DNA of 64,000 nt from Enterovibrio paralichthyis (GCF_019209835.1 NZ_JAHUTS010000002.1:1-64000); one strand, 5' to 3'. Counted from the stretch's first letter, positions 27,872-37,157 are shown. Notes: generated by a model from the letters alone, not told the origin. Numbers and translations are program-made.

Positions 27872-28289
27872 AACGATATACCACTTTTAAACCGTCGACC
27901 AATTCCGATTCGTTTAAGTATCCAATACCGTTTGTATTGTTCATGATGTATTTAATGACGTCTTGTGAAGACTCATTCGTCATTGGTGGCTCAGATTTAC
28001 CCGCAAACAGCAGTCTTGCCCAATAGGCGTTTACCTGAGCGACCGACTTGCCAACGAGTTTTTTGTAAAAGGCTTCACGAAGGGGACTGTCCTCTGGAAG
28101 GTCTGTTGTTGAGGCAGCACGGCCGTCTGGGTAGGCATTATAGCGACCCATATAGAGATCAATCAGCTGGCGTGAAGAGAGTTGGCTGATAGGGTTGTCC
28201 TTGCTGACAACCACGACTAACTCGGCATGGGATGGTGAACCCCATGCTAGCCAGGATACGGTGAGTAGTGCTAATACAAGTCTTTTCAT
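27855..28289 (-). CDS. Short PstS-like periplasmic binding protein
   Basis: A 144-residue exported protein with a signal peptide ending near SHA-EL (residue 23). It then follows the phosphate-binding-protein-like pattern (VVVVSKDNPISQLSSRQLIDLYMGR, later NNTNGIGYLNESEL) but is only about half the length of PstS. Such short PBP-like proteins occur beside porins and membrane sensor proteins in gammaproteobacteria. Here it sits between a porin (1 base away) and a diguanylate cyclase (17-base overlap), suggesting that it delivers a ligand signal to the cyclase rather than to a transporter. The ligand is unknown. Confidence 0.75.
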   Translation of the reverse strand: MKRLVLALLTVSWLAWGSPSHAELVVVVSKDNPISQLSSRQLIDLYMGRYNAYPDGRAASTTDLPEDSPLREAFYKKLVGKSVAQVNAYWARLLFAGKSEPPMTNESSQDVIKYIMNNTNGIGYLNESELVDGLKVVYRFEDTQ

Positions 28290-28290
28290 A

Positions 28291-29550
28291 TCAGAACACA
28301 AAACTCAGGCTAATCGAGATAGTATCAATGTGGTCGGGCACTGGGGCATTTATCCCCTCCAGCGAGTAAGACCACGCGCCAAATTTGCTGTCCAGCAACC
28401 AGGTACGTTCAATTTGTCCTTTAAGAGATAGCTGTGTGTTTATGTCGTAGCGTACACCGAACCCCAACGTTTCCTGATTTATTGCCCGCGCACTTACGAC
28501 ACCTTTAAGAGTCTGGTAGGCGGAAGCAATTTGAGGAGCAAGCAATGAGATAGCGGGAGGTGCTTCGACGGTATACAAGTCACCAACAGATTTGGCTTTA
28601 GAAGCAAAACCGTAGACTGTTGATGAATCAAAGGTTCTACCGACACTGATATAGCCTGCTGCCAGGTCAGGGAAGAAGGGCCATTCTGCATCGGAATAAC
28701 TGAGTTCAGACTGTACGTTCCAGTCACCAGTTTCGTAGTGAGCGCCGAGAGAGTAGTAGTATAAACGGGTGTCAACAAACTGGAAATCATTCAGCGTGGA
28801 CTGCAAAGAAGGCCATGCAGTAAAAATGCTCGGATCTTGGCTAAATAAAGCAGAGAGTTGTGCTGCTGGCTCGCCTTTCTTATTTTTCACTGTCGCTGCG
28901 GAACCAGAAAATGTCCAGCGGTCGACGTAATAAGTCAGGCGGGTACCAAACAGGGGTGACAATGTCACATCTGTCGTGTTGGTTACGTTGTCAATTGCTA
29001 CTTCGGACTGACCAGCATAGAAGCGGGTTTCCAGCATGCCATCCATGAATGGTATGGTATATGCGATATCACCACCATCCAGTGTTGTGACCGGGATGTT
29101 GGAGTAAAAATCTGTGATAGGTTTTGTCCAGAGATACGCGAAACCGACATCGCGGTATTCTGAGAGCATGTAGAGCGGCGTTGCAATCCGTCCAACACGT
29201 ATTGTCAGGTCAGGCGATGCTTTGTAGCGAAGGAATGCCCAGGTAATCGATTTGTTCAAGTCGTTATTGATACGATCCTGTACAACACCTTGAATCACCG
29301 CATCGAGGTTATCCGTTAGGCTGGTGTTCATTTGCAAACCTATAGACGAGCCCGTTTTCAAGCTCCAGGTGTCGAACACGCCCTCTTTTGTCAAATCATA
29401 GATATAGCCGAAATCCTTCGTACCAGAATGGATTACGCTGACGTTACCAAAACCGCTGAGATGCACGCCATCGTGCGCTGCTGCAATAGCAGGAGCGCAT
29501 CCAATTATTGTCGTTGCAATCAGTGCGTATTTGAAAGGGGTTGGCAACAT
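28291..29550 (-). CDS. Outer-membrane porin-like beta-barrel protein
   Basis: A 419-residue protein with a signal peptide (cut near AIAAA-HD), alternating aromatic/hydrophobic beta-strand patterns throughout, an N-terminal LSGFGNVSV strand and a final SISLSFVF ending in Phe, the signature of outer-membrane barrels assembled by BAM. It is the first gene of a three-gene operon with the PstS-like protein and the diguanylate cyclase, and is divergent from cobB. Channel specificity cannot be predicted. Confidence 0.75.
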   Translation of the reverse strand: MLPTPFKYALIATTIIGCAPAIAAAHDGVHLSGFGNVSVIHSGTKDFGYIYDLTKEGVFDTWSLKTGSSIGLQMNTSLTDNLDAVIQGVVQDRINNDLNKSITWAFLRYKASPDLTIRVGRIATPLYMLSEYRDVGFAYLWTKPITDFYSNIPVTTLDGGDIAYTIPFMDGMLETRFYAGQSEVAIDNVTNTTDVTLSPLFGTRLTYYVDRWTFSGSAATVKNKKGEPAAQLSALFSQDPSIFTAWPSLQSTLNDFQFVDTRLYYYSLGAHYETGDWNVQSELSYSDAEWPFFPDLAAGYISVGRTFDSSTVYGFASKAKSVGDLYTVEAPPAISLLAPQIASAYQTLKGVVSARAINQETLGFGVRYDINTQLSLKGQIERTWLLDSKFGAWSYSLEGINAPVPDHIDTISISLSFVF

Positions 29551-29720
29551 AGTCCGGAATCATATTTAAGACATATTTAAACTATAAGACATATTTCGAA
29601 TTTCTCCCGTAAATTCATCAATTCATATCATTTTCGACCATGGTCTAGTCTCAGATCCCTGTTTTGCATTTTCCAACAATGATATAAAGGTTTTTAAACA
29701 AGACAGCAAAGGACCGTGTC

Positions 29721-30440
29721 ATGCATTTCCCTTATAAAAACATCGTGATACTTACTGGAGCCGGGATTTCTGCTGAATCTGGTATTCGTACTTTCCGCGC
29801 TCAGGATGGTCTTTGGGAAGAACACCATATTGAAGATGTTGCAACGCCGGAGGGTTTTGCACGCAATCCCGCGCTTGTCCAAAAGTTTTACAATGAGCGT
29901 CGCAAACAGCTCCAGTCTGAAGCTATTGAACCAAACGCCGCGCATTTGGCGCTGGCACGGTTAGAAGCGGAGTTGGAAGGCAACGTGACTGTGGTGACGC
30001 AAAATATTGATAACCTGCATGAGCGTGCGGGGAGCCAAAATATTCTTCACATGCATGGCGAATTGTTGAAAGCATGTTGTGGGCAGTCCAAACAGGCCAT
30101 TGAATGGAAAGAAGATATTAACGAAAGTGACCTTTGCCACTGCTGCCAAATGCCTTCACCACTTAGGCCACATGTTGTCTGGTTCGGAGAAATGCCATTG
30201 GAAATGGACAAAATCCATACGGCATTGCTGGAGGCTGATCTGTTTATTTCAATAGGTACCTCCGGCGCGGTTTACCCGGCAGCAGGGTTTGTGCATGAGG
30301 CTGCAATTCATGGCGCAAGAACCATTGAAGTGAATTTGGAACCGAGTGCTGTAGAAAGCGAGTTCGACGAGAAGCGCTATGGCAGGGCGAGTGTTCTGGT
30401 GCCGGAATTGGTTGATGAGATTTTAGCGTTGCAGGATTAG
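29721..30440 (+). CDS. cobB: NAD-dependent protein deacylase (sirtuin) CobB
   Basis: A 239-residue Sir2-family enzyme that removes acetyl and succinyl groups from lysines using NAD+. Motifs are GAGISAESG at residues 13-21, TQNIDNLH at 93-100, the catalytic His112 in HGE, and zinc cysteines around 119-120 and in DLCHCC. Tyr57 and Arg60 (FYNER) match the class III pair that recognises succinyl-lysine. Bacterial targets include acetyl-CoA synthetase. Confidence 0.95.
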   Translation: MHFPYKNIVILTGAGISAESGIRTFRAQDGLWEEHHIEDVATPEGFARNPALVQKFYNERRKQLQSEAIEPNAAHLALARLEAELEGNVTVVTQNIDNLHERAGSQNILHMHGELLKACCGQSKQAIEWKEDINESDLCHCCQMPSPLRPHVVWFGEMPLEMDKIHTALLEADLFISIGTSGAVYPAAGFVHEAAIHGARTIEVNLEPSAVESEFDEKRYGRASVLVPELVDEILALQD

Positions 30441-30456
30441 TGCTGAAAGGAATAAA

Positions 30457-30485
30457 GAAAAGCGGCCTCGGCCGCTTTTCTCGTT
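30457..30485. terminator. Bidirectional terminator between cobB and potD
   Basis: An 11-bp GC-rich stem (30457-30467 with 30470-30480) with T-rich sequence on both sides, between convergent genes. Confidence 0.85.
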
Positions 30486-30494
30486 TTTGTCAGG

Positions 30495-31538
30495 TTACTG
30501 ACCAGCTTTCAGCTTCTGGAAGTACTCTTCGTAAAGCGTGTTTGCTTCGCCAACAGAGCTTTGCCATTCACCTTTTTCCATCACGTCTTGTGGTGGGTAG
30601 ATGCTTGGATCATCTTTAAATGCTTTTGGCAGAAGTGGGTAGGCTGCTTTAACCGGTGTTGGGTAACCGATTTCAATCGCCAGGCGCGCGGCAACTTCAG
30701 GGCGCAGCAGGAAGTCGATCATCTTGTGCGCTGCATCGACGTTCTTCGCGCTAGAAGGGATTGCCAGGCTGTCCATCCAGAAGATCGCGCCTTCTTCAGG
30801 CCAAACGATATCAACTGGCGCGCCTTCACTGCGTGCGATGTATGCAGAACCGTTCCACAGCATGCCCAGTGCCACTTCACCAGCCATGTAAGGGTTAGCT
30901 GGGAAGTCTGAGTTGAACACCAGTACGTTAGGCATGATTTTCTTCAGCTCTTCGTACGCGGCCTTGATTTCTTCTGGATTTGTGGTGTTTGCAGAATAGC
31001 CCAGCTTGGTCAGTGCTATGTGGAAGAACTCACGTGCGTCATCCATCATCAGCAGTTGGCCTTTGTAATCAGGGCTCCACAGATCCGCCCACGAGTGAAC
31101 ACTGTCTTTCTCAATGAAATCTGTGTTCACACCAATACCGGTCGCACCCCAGATGTATGGCACTGAGTATTCGTTGTTTGGATCGAAAGGCTTGTTCAGG
31201 TTGTTTGGATCCAAACCATCGAAGTGTGGCAGTTTGCTCTTGTCGATTCTTTGCAGCATGCCTTCATCGCGCATCTTCTTCACATAGTAAGTTGACGGCA
31301 CCACCAGATCGTAACCTTCTGGGTGGGTTTTCAGCTTGGCATACATGCTTTCATTTGACTCATAGGTTGAGTAAATGACCTTGATACCGGTTTCTTCGGT
31401 GAACTCTTCAAGTACTTCAGTTGGAATATATTCAGACCAGTTGTAGAAGTAGAGTTCATCTTCAGCAGCAACAGCAGCGTTGGAAAGGAGAGAGAAGGAT
31501 AATGCGCTTCCCAGCACAAACTTAGACCAGGGTTTCAT
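30495..31538 (-). CDS. potD: Spermidine/putrescine-binding protein PotD
   Basis: A 347-residue periplasmic polyamine-binding protein. The signal peptide ends near AVAA-ED. LYFYNWSEYIPTEVLEEFTEETG is the standard N-terminal signature, and the polyamine-site acidic and aromatic residues lie in WGATGIGVN and EGAIFWMDSLAIP. The ATG at 31538 is chosen because AGGAG is 6 bases upstream; a TTG two codons earlier is unlikely. It is the last gene of potABCD, separated from potC by a 125-base gap containing a strong hairpin. Confidence 0.95.
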   Translation of the reverse strand: MKPWSKFVLGSALSFSLLSNAAVAAEDELYFYNWSEYIPTEVLEEFTEETGIKVIYSTYESNESMYAKLKTHPEGYDLVVPSTYYVKKMRDEGMLQRIDKSKLPHFDGLDPNNLNKPFDPNNEYSVPYIWGATGIGVNTDFIEKDSVHSWADLWSPDYKGQLLMMDDAREFFHIALTKLGYSANTTNPEEIKAAYEELKKIMPNVLVFNSDFPANPYMAGEVALGMLWNGSAYIARSEGAPVDIVWPEEGAIFWMDSLAIPSSAKNVDAAHKMIDFLLRPEVAARLAIEIGYPTPVKAAYPLLPKAFKDDPSIYPPQDVMEKGEWQSSVGEANTLYEEYFQKLKAGQ

Positions 31539-31627
31539 CGACAACTCCTGTAGTTTTTCGTTGGTATTGGTTAGTTAGAATAATGGCTGGAATGAACCAG
31601 CCATGACTGAAAAATGCGAAAACACGA

Positions 31628-31657
31628 AAGGGGAGGTGTATGAACAGACCTCCCCTT
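31628..31657 (-). terminator. Intercistronic hairpin between potC and potD
   Basis: A perfect 10-bp stem (31628-31637 with 31648-31657) sits just after the potC stop. The minus-strand tail has only broken T-runs, so it may be a partial terminator or an mRNA-stabilising stem that sets potD expression apart from potABC. Confidence 0.6.
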
Positions 31658-31663
31658 AGGGTA

Positions 31664-32434
31664 TTAACGCACTTTGTCGCGTGCCAGCAGTTGAGAGCAA
31701 ACCACCAGTACGAGAGAGACGATAAGCATCAGCGTTGCCAGGGCATTTACCTCTGGAGAAACGCCAACCTTAACCATTGAATAGATTTTCAGCGGTAAGA
31801 TTTCGTAGCTTGGGCCCGTCACAAAGGAGCTTACAATCACGTCATCAAGTGACAGGGTGAAGCTCAGCAGCCAACCTGCTGCAACGGCTGGTGCCGCCAG
31901 AGGCAGGATGATTTTTGTCAGGATTACCCACTCGCTGGCAGCAAGGTCTTTCGCCGCTTCCAGCATACGTGAATCAAAGCCATTCAGGCGGCTGTATACG
32001 GTTACCACAACAAACGGCAGACAGAATGTAATGTGGGACAGCAGCAGGGTAAGGAAACCCAATTGCGCGCCTAACAATACAAACAGTGCCAGCAGTGAAA
32101 TCGCCATCACGATGTCAGGTGACATCATAACAACAAACAGCATACCGTTTACGAAACCTTTGCCACGGAAACGGTAGCGATACAGAGCTACCGCGGTCAG
32201 GCTACCGATGATCGCCGCTGCAGTTGCAGAAAACACGGCAATCGTCAGGGAGTTACCCGCAGCTTGAACCAGGCTGTCGTTGTTTAGCAGCAGGGAATAC
32301 CACTTGGTGGTAAAACCTTTCCACTCAATCCCGAATTTGCTTTCGTTAAACGAGTTAACGATAAGAATAACGATAGGGATGTAGAGGAACGCATAGACCA
32401 GCGACATAAAGCTGGTTTTGAAAAACTTACTCAT
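31664..32434 (-). CDS. potC: Spermidine/putrescine ABC permease PotC
   Basis: A 256-residue inner-membrane permease with six hydrophobic helices and the ABC permease EAA loop (MLEAAKDLAASEWVILTKIILPLAAP), which docks PotA. It overlaps potB by four bases (ATGA). With PotA, PotB and PotD it forms the ATP-driven spermidine-preferring uptake system. Confidence 0.94.
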   Translation of the reverse strand: MSKFFKTSFMSLVYAFLYIPIVILIVNSFNESKFGIEWKGFTTKWYSLLLNNDSLVQAAGNSLTIAVFSATAAAIIGSLTAVALYRYRFRGKGFVNGMLFVVMMSPDIVMAISLLALFVLLGAQLGFLTLLLSHITFCLPFVVVTVYSRLNGFDSRMLEAAKDLAASEWVILTKIILPLAAPAVAAGWLLSFTLSLDDVIVSSFVTGPSYEILPLKIYSMVKVGVSPEVNALATLMLIVSLVLVVCSQLLARDKVR

Positions 32435-33285
32435 TCCAGCTCTACCTTCTTGTTCATCAGTTTACCGACGCGCCAGTACGCAAACAGCATCAGACCCATC
32501 AATACGGTGAGTGAAATACTCGCCGCCGAACCAAATGGCCAGTCACGGACATTCAGGATCTGACTCTTGATAACGTTACCGATAAGCAAGTTCTTCGCAC
32601 CGCCCAGAAGATCAGAAACGTAGAACATACCCAGCGCAGGCAGCAGTACCAGAACACAGCCTGCGATAATGCCAGGCATAGTCAACGGCAAAATCACCTT
32701 AATGAATGCTTGCAGCTTGCTTGCACCCAGGTCTTTTGCAGCTTCAAGGTAGCTGTTGTCCAGCTTTTCAATGCTTGAATAAAGCGGCAGGATCATGAAA
32801 GGCAACAGGATATAAACCAGACCAATCATTACCGCATATTCGGTGTACATAATGCGCAGTGGCTTATCGATAAGCCCCAGCGTCAGCAAACCTTCGTTCA
32901 ACAATCCGCGTGTACCCAGGAAAATTTTCAGACCATAGGTTCGGATCAGTGAGTTTGTCCAGAAAGGAACAATCACCATAAACAGCATGAACGGGCGCAG
33001 CTTGGCAGGCATACGTGCAATAAAGTATGCAAACGGGTAACCGATAGCCAAACAGAGCATGGTTGCAATGGCTGCCATGTAGAACGAATGCCAGACCACC
33101 TTCGCATAGAGAGGATCCATCAGCTTGGCATAGTTGCTCAAGGTGAAGGTCATCTCGATCAGGTTTGCGTCATCGCGTGTCAGGAAACTGGTGATAATGA
33201 TCATCAGGTTAGGGATGAACACAAACAGCAGTAACCAACCTACAATCACGCCAATGATGGCGTTCTGGAGATTAATCTTCTTCAT
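32431..33285 (-). CDS. potB: Spermidine/putrescine ABC permease PotB
   Basis: A 284-residue inner-membrane permease with six helices and the EAA loop YLEAAKDLGASKLQAFIKV. The ATG at 33285 (MKKINLQN) is the family start and overlaps the end of potA by 14 bases; the open frame extends to 33327 without a better start. It pairs with PotC as the membrane channel. Confidence 0.94.
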   Translation of the reverse strand: MKKINLQNAIIGVIVGWLLLFVFIPNLMIIITSFLTRDDANLIEMTFTLSNYAKLMDPLYAKVVWHSFYMAAIATMLCLAIGYPFAYFIARMPAKLRPFMLFMVIVPFWTNSLIRTYGLKIFLGTRGLLNEGLLTLGLIDKPLRIMYTEYAVMIGLVYILLPFMILPLYSSIEKLDNSYLEAAKDLGASKLQAFIKVILPLTMPGIIAGCVLVLLPALGMFYVSDLLGGAKNLLIGNVIKSQILNVRDWPFGSAASISLTVLMGLMLFAYWRVGKLMNKKVELE

Positions 33286-34387
33286 CAGGCAGTACCACTT
33301 CCCAGCTTTCAACCCAGGTAATCGCAACTTTCTGGTCCAGAGAGTGGTCTACATCCGGATCATCTTCATTGAAGAATTCGCTGACCATGACAGACATACC
33401 AGATTCCAGCTCAAGCACGGAATCAAGGGTCATTCCTTTATAGTTACGTTCACGAACATAACCGATAATGCCATTGCCTGAATCTGCCGCTTCGATTTCT
33501 TCGATGCGCAGGTCTTCTGGGCGAAGCAGAACTTTCACTCGGTCGCCAGCATTAACGTCCAGTTTGCAGTAAACCTGACATTCACGGCCTTCAATGGTTG
33601 CAGTGATACGATCTTCATCGATGCGGGCAATAACGTCTGCATCGAATACGTTGATCTCACCGATAAAGCGGGCAACAAACAGGTTCGCGGGCTCTTCATA
33701 GATTTCGCGTGGTGTACCGTCCTGAACTACTTTGCCTGATTGCATAACGATGATGCGGTCAGACATGGACAGGGCTTCTTCCTGATCGTGCGTAACGAAG
33801 ATGAACGTGATACCCAGCTTACGTTGAAGCTGTTTCAGTTCGATCTGCATTTGTTTACGCAGCTTATAGTCCAGCGCTGACAGCGACTCATCCAGCAGCA
33901 GAACTTTAGGCTTGTTAACAACTGCACGTGCAATAGCGACACGTTGTTGCTGACCACCGGAAAGCTGATGCGGTTTACGAGGCGCGAATTGATCGAGCTG
34001 AACCATGCGCAGGGCTTCCATAACACGCGGTTCGATTTCGCTTTCAGCCACTTTCTGCATACGCAGGCCAAAAGCAACGTTATCGAACACTGTCATGTGA
34101 GGGAACAGCGCATAGCTCTGGAAGACGGTATTAACATGACGATGTTCTGCGGGGATTGCAGTTACGTCCTGTTCGTCGATGATGATGTGGCCATCGTCTG
34201 CATCTTCAAGACCAGCAATCAAACGAAGTACTGTGGTCTTGCCACAACCTGACGGACCTAGAATTGTTAAAAACTCACCGTTGTTAATTTCGAGATCAAA
34301 TTTAGAGATGATCTCTTTGCCATCAAAGCTCTTACAAAGTCCTTTCAGCTGGACAACGGGTTTTTTAATTGGTTGTGTTGCGTTCAA
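33272..34387 (-). CDS. potA: Spermidine/putrescine ABC ATPase PotA
   Basis: A 371-residue ATPase with Walker A GPSGCGKT, signature LSGGQQQRVAIA, Walker B LLLDESLSALD and a C-terminal TOBE regulatory domain. The sequence matches vibrio PotA closely (RHVNTVFQSYALFPHMTVFDNVAFG). The start is uncertain: the ORF opens with GTG at 34399, but that overlaps the AAGGAG site, so the TTG at 34387, 11 bases from it, is preferred. It is the first gene of potABCD. Confidence 0.93.
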   Translation of the reverse strand: MNATQPIKKPVVQLKGLCKSFDGKEIISKFDLEINNGEFLTILGPSGCGKTTVLRLIAGLEDADDGHIIIDEQDVTAIPAEHRHVNTVFQSYALFPHMTVFDNVAFGLRMQKVAESEIEPRVMEALRMVQLDQFAPRKPHQLSGGQQQRVAIARAVVNKPKVLLLDESLSALDYKLRKQMQIELKQLQRKLGITFIFVTHDQEEALSMSDRIIVMQSGKVVQDGTPREIYEEPANLFVARFIGEINVFDADVIARIDEDRITATIEGRECQVYCKLDVNAGDRVKVLLRPEDLRIEEIEAADSGNGIIGYVRERNYKGMTLDSVLELESGMSVMVSEFFNEDDPDVDHSLDQKVAITWVESWEVVLPDEED

Positions 34388-34399
34388 TTCTACTCTCAC

Positions 34400-34728
34400 T
34401 CCTTAACCGCGGGCGATTAGCTAAGTAAAAATTCCCCTAAAAATAGACGGCGCATGATAGACGTGCGAACCATGAAGTTAAAGCGTTTTTTTGTGATCTT
34501 TCGGCAAAAAATCTGCCCGCAATTGACAAAACTCAGTATTTCACCAAATTGCGGCGATACCGGTCAAACTGTGAACTGCATCATGAAAACCTAAAACAAG
34601 TAGCTGAGCATTATAGCGCTTAAAGTGAGTGGCTAAAAATACACCAGATTGAGACGAGCTCTAAAAATTTCACCTATAACTTTATAAGAAGGAAGATTTC
34701 TTAGGCAGAAGACAAAAGTTACTTAGCT
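34400..34728. promoter_or_regulatory. Divergent promoter region potA / membrane protein
   Basis: A 329-base AT-rich gap between divergent genes with no open reading frame of note. It must hold the potABCD promoter and that of the 34729 operon; no operator was recognised. Confidence 0.5.
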
Positions 34729-35538
34729 ATGAACAAACAAGAGTTGAGCAATGCACTTCATGTCGGCGGCTCGCTGGAAAATGCGTTGACCGGGAACTAC
34801 AAATTAAGCGCTTCCAGCGTGGTGCAGGAAGCGATGAAACTGACACAGAAGAATTTTTGGCCTTTTTTGCCCGCGACATTGATCCTGACTGGGGCGAATC
34901 TGGCCATATTCCTCGTGGTGTTAACGGTTTTGCAAGGCCACCCTAACGTGCTGTTTGACGCCGTCGTGGGGCGCGAAGAGATGACACCGGATATTTTGGC
35001 GTCAGCCAGAATCGCCATCTTTTTATCCACTGTATTCAGTGCACCGCTTTATGCTGGCGCAAGCCTGATGGGACTGAGTCATGCAATAGGATTCAGAACC
35101 AAACCCAGACACATCGTAAAAGGACTGGCATATGCAATCGCCGTGACGTTGGCGATGAGTTTTATTTCAGCGTTGCAGAGCGTTGGTAGCCAGTTACTGC
35201 CGCTGTTAGGAATTTTCCTGGGTGTCACATTTTCAATGACGATTCTGCTTATCTGTGAAAAACGCCTGCGACCGGTTCAAGCTATGATTGTTTCTTTTAG
35301 AGCGATCACAAAAAAAATGATACCATTAACACTGGTTTACATCGTAATCGCTGTGTTGTTTGTATTTTCTTATGCGACAGCTGGCCTCGCTTTGGTGTGG
35401 GCGCTGCCGTTTATGTTTAACGTAAAAGGCGTCCTCTATCGCGAAATGTTCGGTGTAGGTATTGAAGTCACCGTCACTCAGGAAGGCGATGATGATTCAT
35501 CTTCCGGCGATGGTAATAAAGAGGTTTTCAACGCTTAA
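34729..35538 (+). CDS. Integral membrane protein, unknown function
   Basis: A 269-residue inner-membrane protein with about six hydrophobic stretches (near residues 43-63, 92-122, 135-155, 158-178, 200-222 and 225-240) and an acidic Ser/Asp-rich C-terminal tail. I recognise no catalytic motif. Its stop overlaps the next start by one base (TAATG), so it is co-transcribed with a Bax-like lipoprotein and a DUF2987 protein, pointing to the cell envelope. Confidence 0.7.
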   Translation: MNKQELSNALHVGGSLENALTGNYKLSASSVVQEAMKLTQKNFWPFLPATLILTGANLAIFLVVLTVLQGHPNVLFDAVVGREEMTPDILASARIAIFLSTVFSAPLYAGASLMGLSHAIGFRTKPRHIVKGLAYAIAVTLAMSFISALQSVGSQLLPLLGIFLGVTFSMTILLICEKRLRPVQAMIVSFRAITKKMIPLTLVYIVIAVLFVFSYATAGLALVWALPFMFNVKGVLYREMFGVGIEVTVTQEGDDDSSSGDGNKEVFNA

Positions 35539-36314
35539 TGAAGCTTTCTCGTGCTGTATTGGCTTCGGCTGCTCTATTTCTTTCTGCGTGTAGCGACGCT
35601 CCAAATGAAACACTGACTGTATCTCAACTCCAACCGGCTTCACCTCCGCCTTCAATGGATGTGAAGCCTGATTTTCGTGAGTTCCAGTTGGTAGACGAAA
35701 AGAAAAAGGCGTTCGTCAGTTTCATGAAACCAGGCGTGGATTACATTAATGGCTTGTTGGTAAGTGCACATAACCGTCTTATCGCTTTGGAAAAGTCGGG
35801 TTCAATGAACGAAGACGACAAGCAATTCCTATCCCGTGTTTCTGAACTTTTTAATCATCCTCTTCCAGAAAACGGTCCAGACAAAACTTGGTATAAAGAA
35901 GCGCTGAAACGTGTTGATGTGATCCCGGCAGATTTGGTGCTTACCCAAGCTGCAAAAGAATCAGGGTGGGGCACATCACGCTTTGCCCGCGAAGGAAATA
36001 ACTACTTCGGACAGTGGTGTTACACTGCGGGTTGCGGCCTGGTTCCCGGTGCCCGCACAGAAGGTATGACTCACGAAGTGGCCGTGTTCGATGACGCTTA
36101 TCAGTCCATTCGCGCTTATTTCCTCAACGTAAACCGTAACCGTGCCTACGCAGGGTTGCGTGATATTCGATCAAAGCTGAGAAAGTCGAATCAACCTCTT
36201 TCCGGCGAAGCGTTGGCGAATGGTCTAATTAGTTACTCTGAACGCGGTCAAGCTTATGTCGACGAAGTACAAGGCATGATTCGCTATAACGAGAACTATT
36301 GGAGCCAAGGATGA
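35538..36314 (+). CDS. Bax-like glucosaminidase-domain lipoprotein
   Basis: A 258-residue lipoprotein (lipobox LSAC, Cys18). The C-terminal domain is of the Bax / N-acetylglucosaminidase (mannosyl-glycoprotein endo-beta-N-acetylglucosaminidase-like) type: LVLTQAAKESGWGTSRFAREGNNYFGQWC contains the catalytic Glu in the AxxESGWG motif, followed by YQSIRAYFLNVNRNRAY. It probably cleaves glycan strands of peptidoglycan in the periplasm. It overlaps the genes on both sides. Confidence 0.85.
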   Translation: MKLSRAVLASAALFLSACSDAPNETLTVSQLQPASPPPSMDVKPDFREFQLVDEKKKAFVSFMKPGVDYINGLLVSAHNRLIALEKSGSMNEDDKQFLSRVSELFNHPLPENGPDKTWYKEALKRVDVIPADLVLTQAAKESGWGTSRFAREGNNYFGQWCYTAGCGLVPGARTEGMTHEVAVFDDAYQSIRAYFLNVNRNRAYAGLRDIRSKLRKSNQPLSGEALANGLISYSERGQAYVDEVQGMIRYNENYWSQG

Positions 36315-36955
36315 TCAAAGGACTTACGGCTGCCATTGTGGCAGCTGTAATTTCATTTCCCTCTGCAGCAGCACAGGTGGAATTCAGTTACAGCAAGCTG
36401 TTTACCCAACTAAAACACAACTACGGTGAAAATCACCCGGATGTAAAAGTTGGTTACTTCATGATTTCGCCCACATCTGGTGAAGTGTGCAAAATCACCA
36501 AGGCTTGGATGACCAAGAAAAAGAACTACGAAGAGCTGGCAATTCCAGCATCACAGGAATTGCCACTGCCCATTGATAACCACTTACGCAAAGTCAATCC
36601 GGACGTTTTTATCGAGACGGCCGGCGATGATGTATGTGATATCTCTTTCCAGGTGATGGCAAAAGCGCAGTTTGAGTCTGAAATCTCTCAATCGGAGATC
36701 GCAAACCTGCTCCCTCAAATGTCGGCAATGATGCAGGACCTTGGCGGTATGTTTTCTTCTTGGTTTATGCCGGAAGTGCAGGGCGTGATGGTTCATTTCG
36801 ATGAGCCACAATCCCTGCTGAAAACATCTGCCGGACGCAATATTTCTGTGGATGGTAAAGTCGCCGTTATTCGAGCCAGTGAACTGGAAAAAGGCGAGCA
36901 GATCTACTTCCCTGAAACGCCGTTGAAAGTGACACCCTGGATACCACAAAGCTGA
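36311..36955 (+). CDS. DUF2987 family exported protein
   Basis: A 214-residue protein with a signal peptide (cut near SAAA-QV) followed by a DUF2987-type domain (VEFSYSKLFTQL, DVKVGYFMISPTSGEVCKITKAWM). Its start overlaps the stop of the Bax-like gene (ATGA). The family occurs in vibrios and shewanellae, and I know of no assigned function. It is the last gene of its operon. Confidence 0.75.
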   Translation: MIKGLTAAIVAAVISFPSAAAQVEFSYSKLFTQLKHNYGENHPDVKVGYFMISPTSGEVCKITKAWMTKKKNYEELAIPASQELPLPIDNHLRKVNPDVFIETAGDDVCDISFQVMAKAQFESEISQSEIANLLPQMSAMMQDLGGMFSSWFMPEVQGVMVHFDEPQSLLKTSAGRNISVDGKVAVIRASELEKGEQIYFPETPLKVTPWIPQS

Positions 36956-36972
36956 TCCATTTTGTGTTGCCC

Positions 36973-37016
36973 AACAAAGCCCGGCCTCGTCCGGGCTTTG
37001 TTATATTGGTTTTTTA
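36973..37016 (+). terminator. Terminator of the membrane/Bax/DUF2987 operon
   Basis: A 12-bp stem (36973-36984 with 36991-37002) with a T-rich tail reaching a T-run at about 37010-37016. Confidence 0.85.
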
Positions 37017-37157
37017 GTCGTTTAGATGAAACCCAATTGACGCTAATTTATGTGACAAACGTTCCAACCGCATCAAAAGATCCGTATAATCCACCGCCTG
37101 TTAAAATCCACCTACAAAATCTACCGTTGGCTGAGGCTGACAGTTTGAGAAGTCGTA

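Noticed and set aside
31628..31657. Possible REP-type mobile repeat between potC and potD
   Set aside because: The inverted repeat was not seen elsewhere in the window, so it is treated as an intercistronic hairpin.
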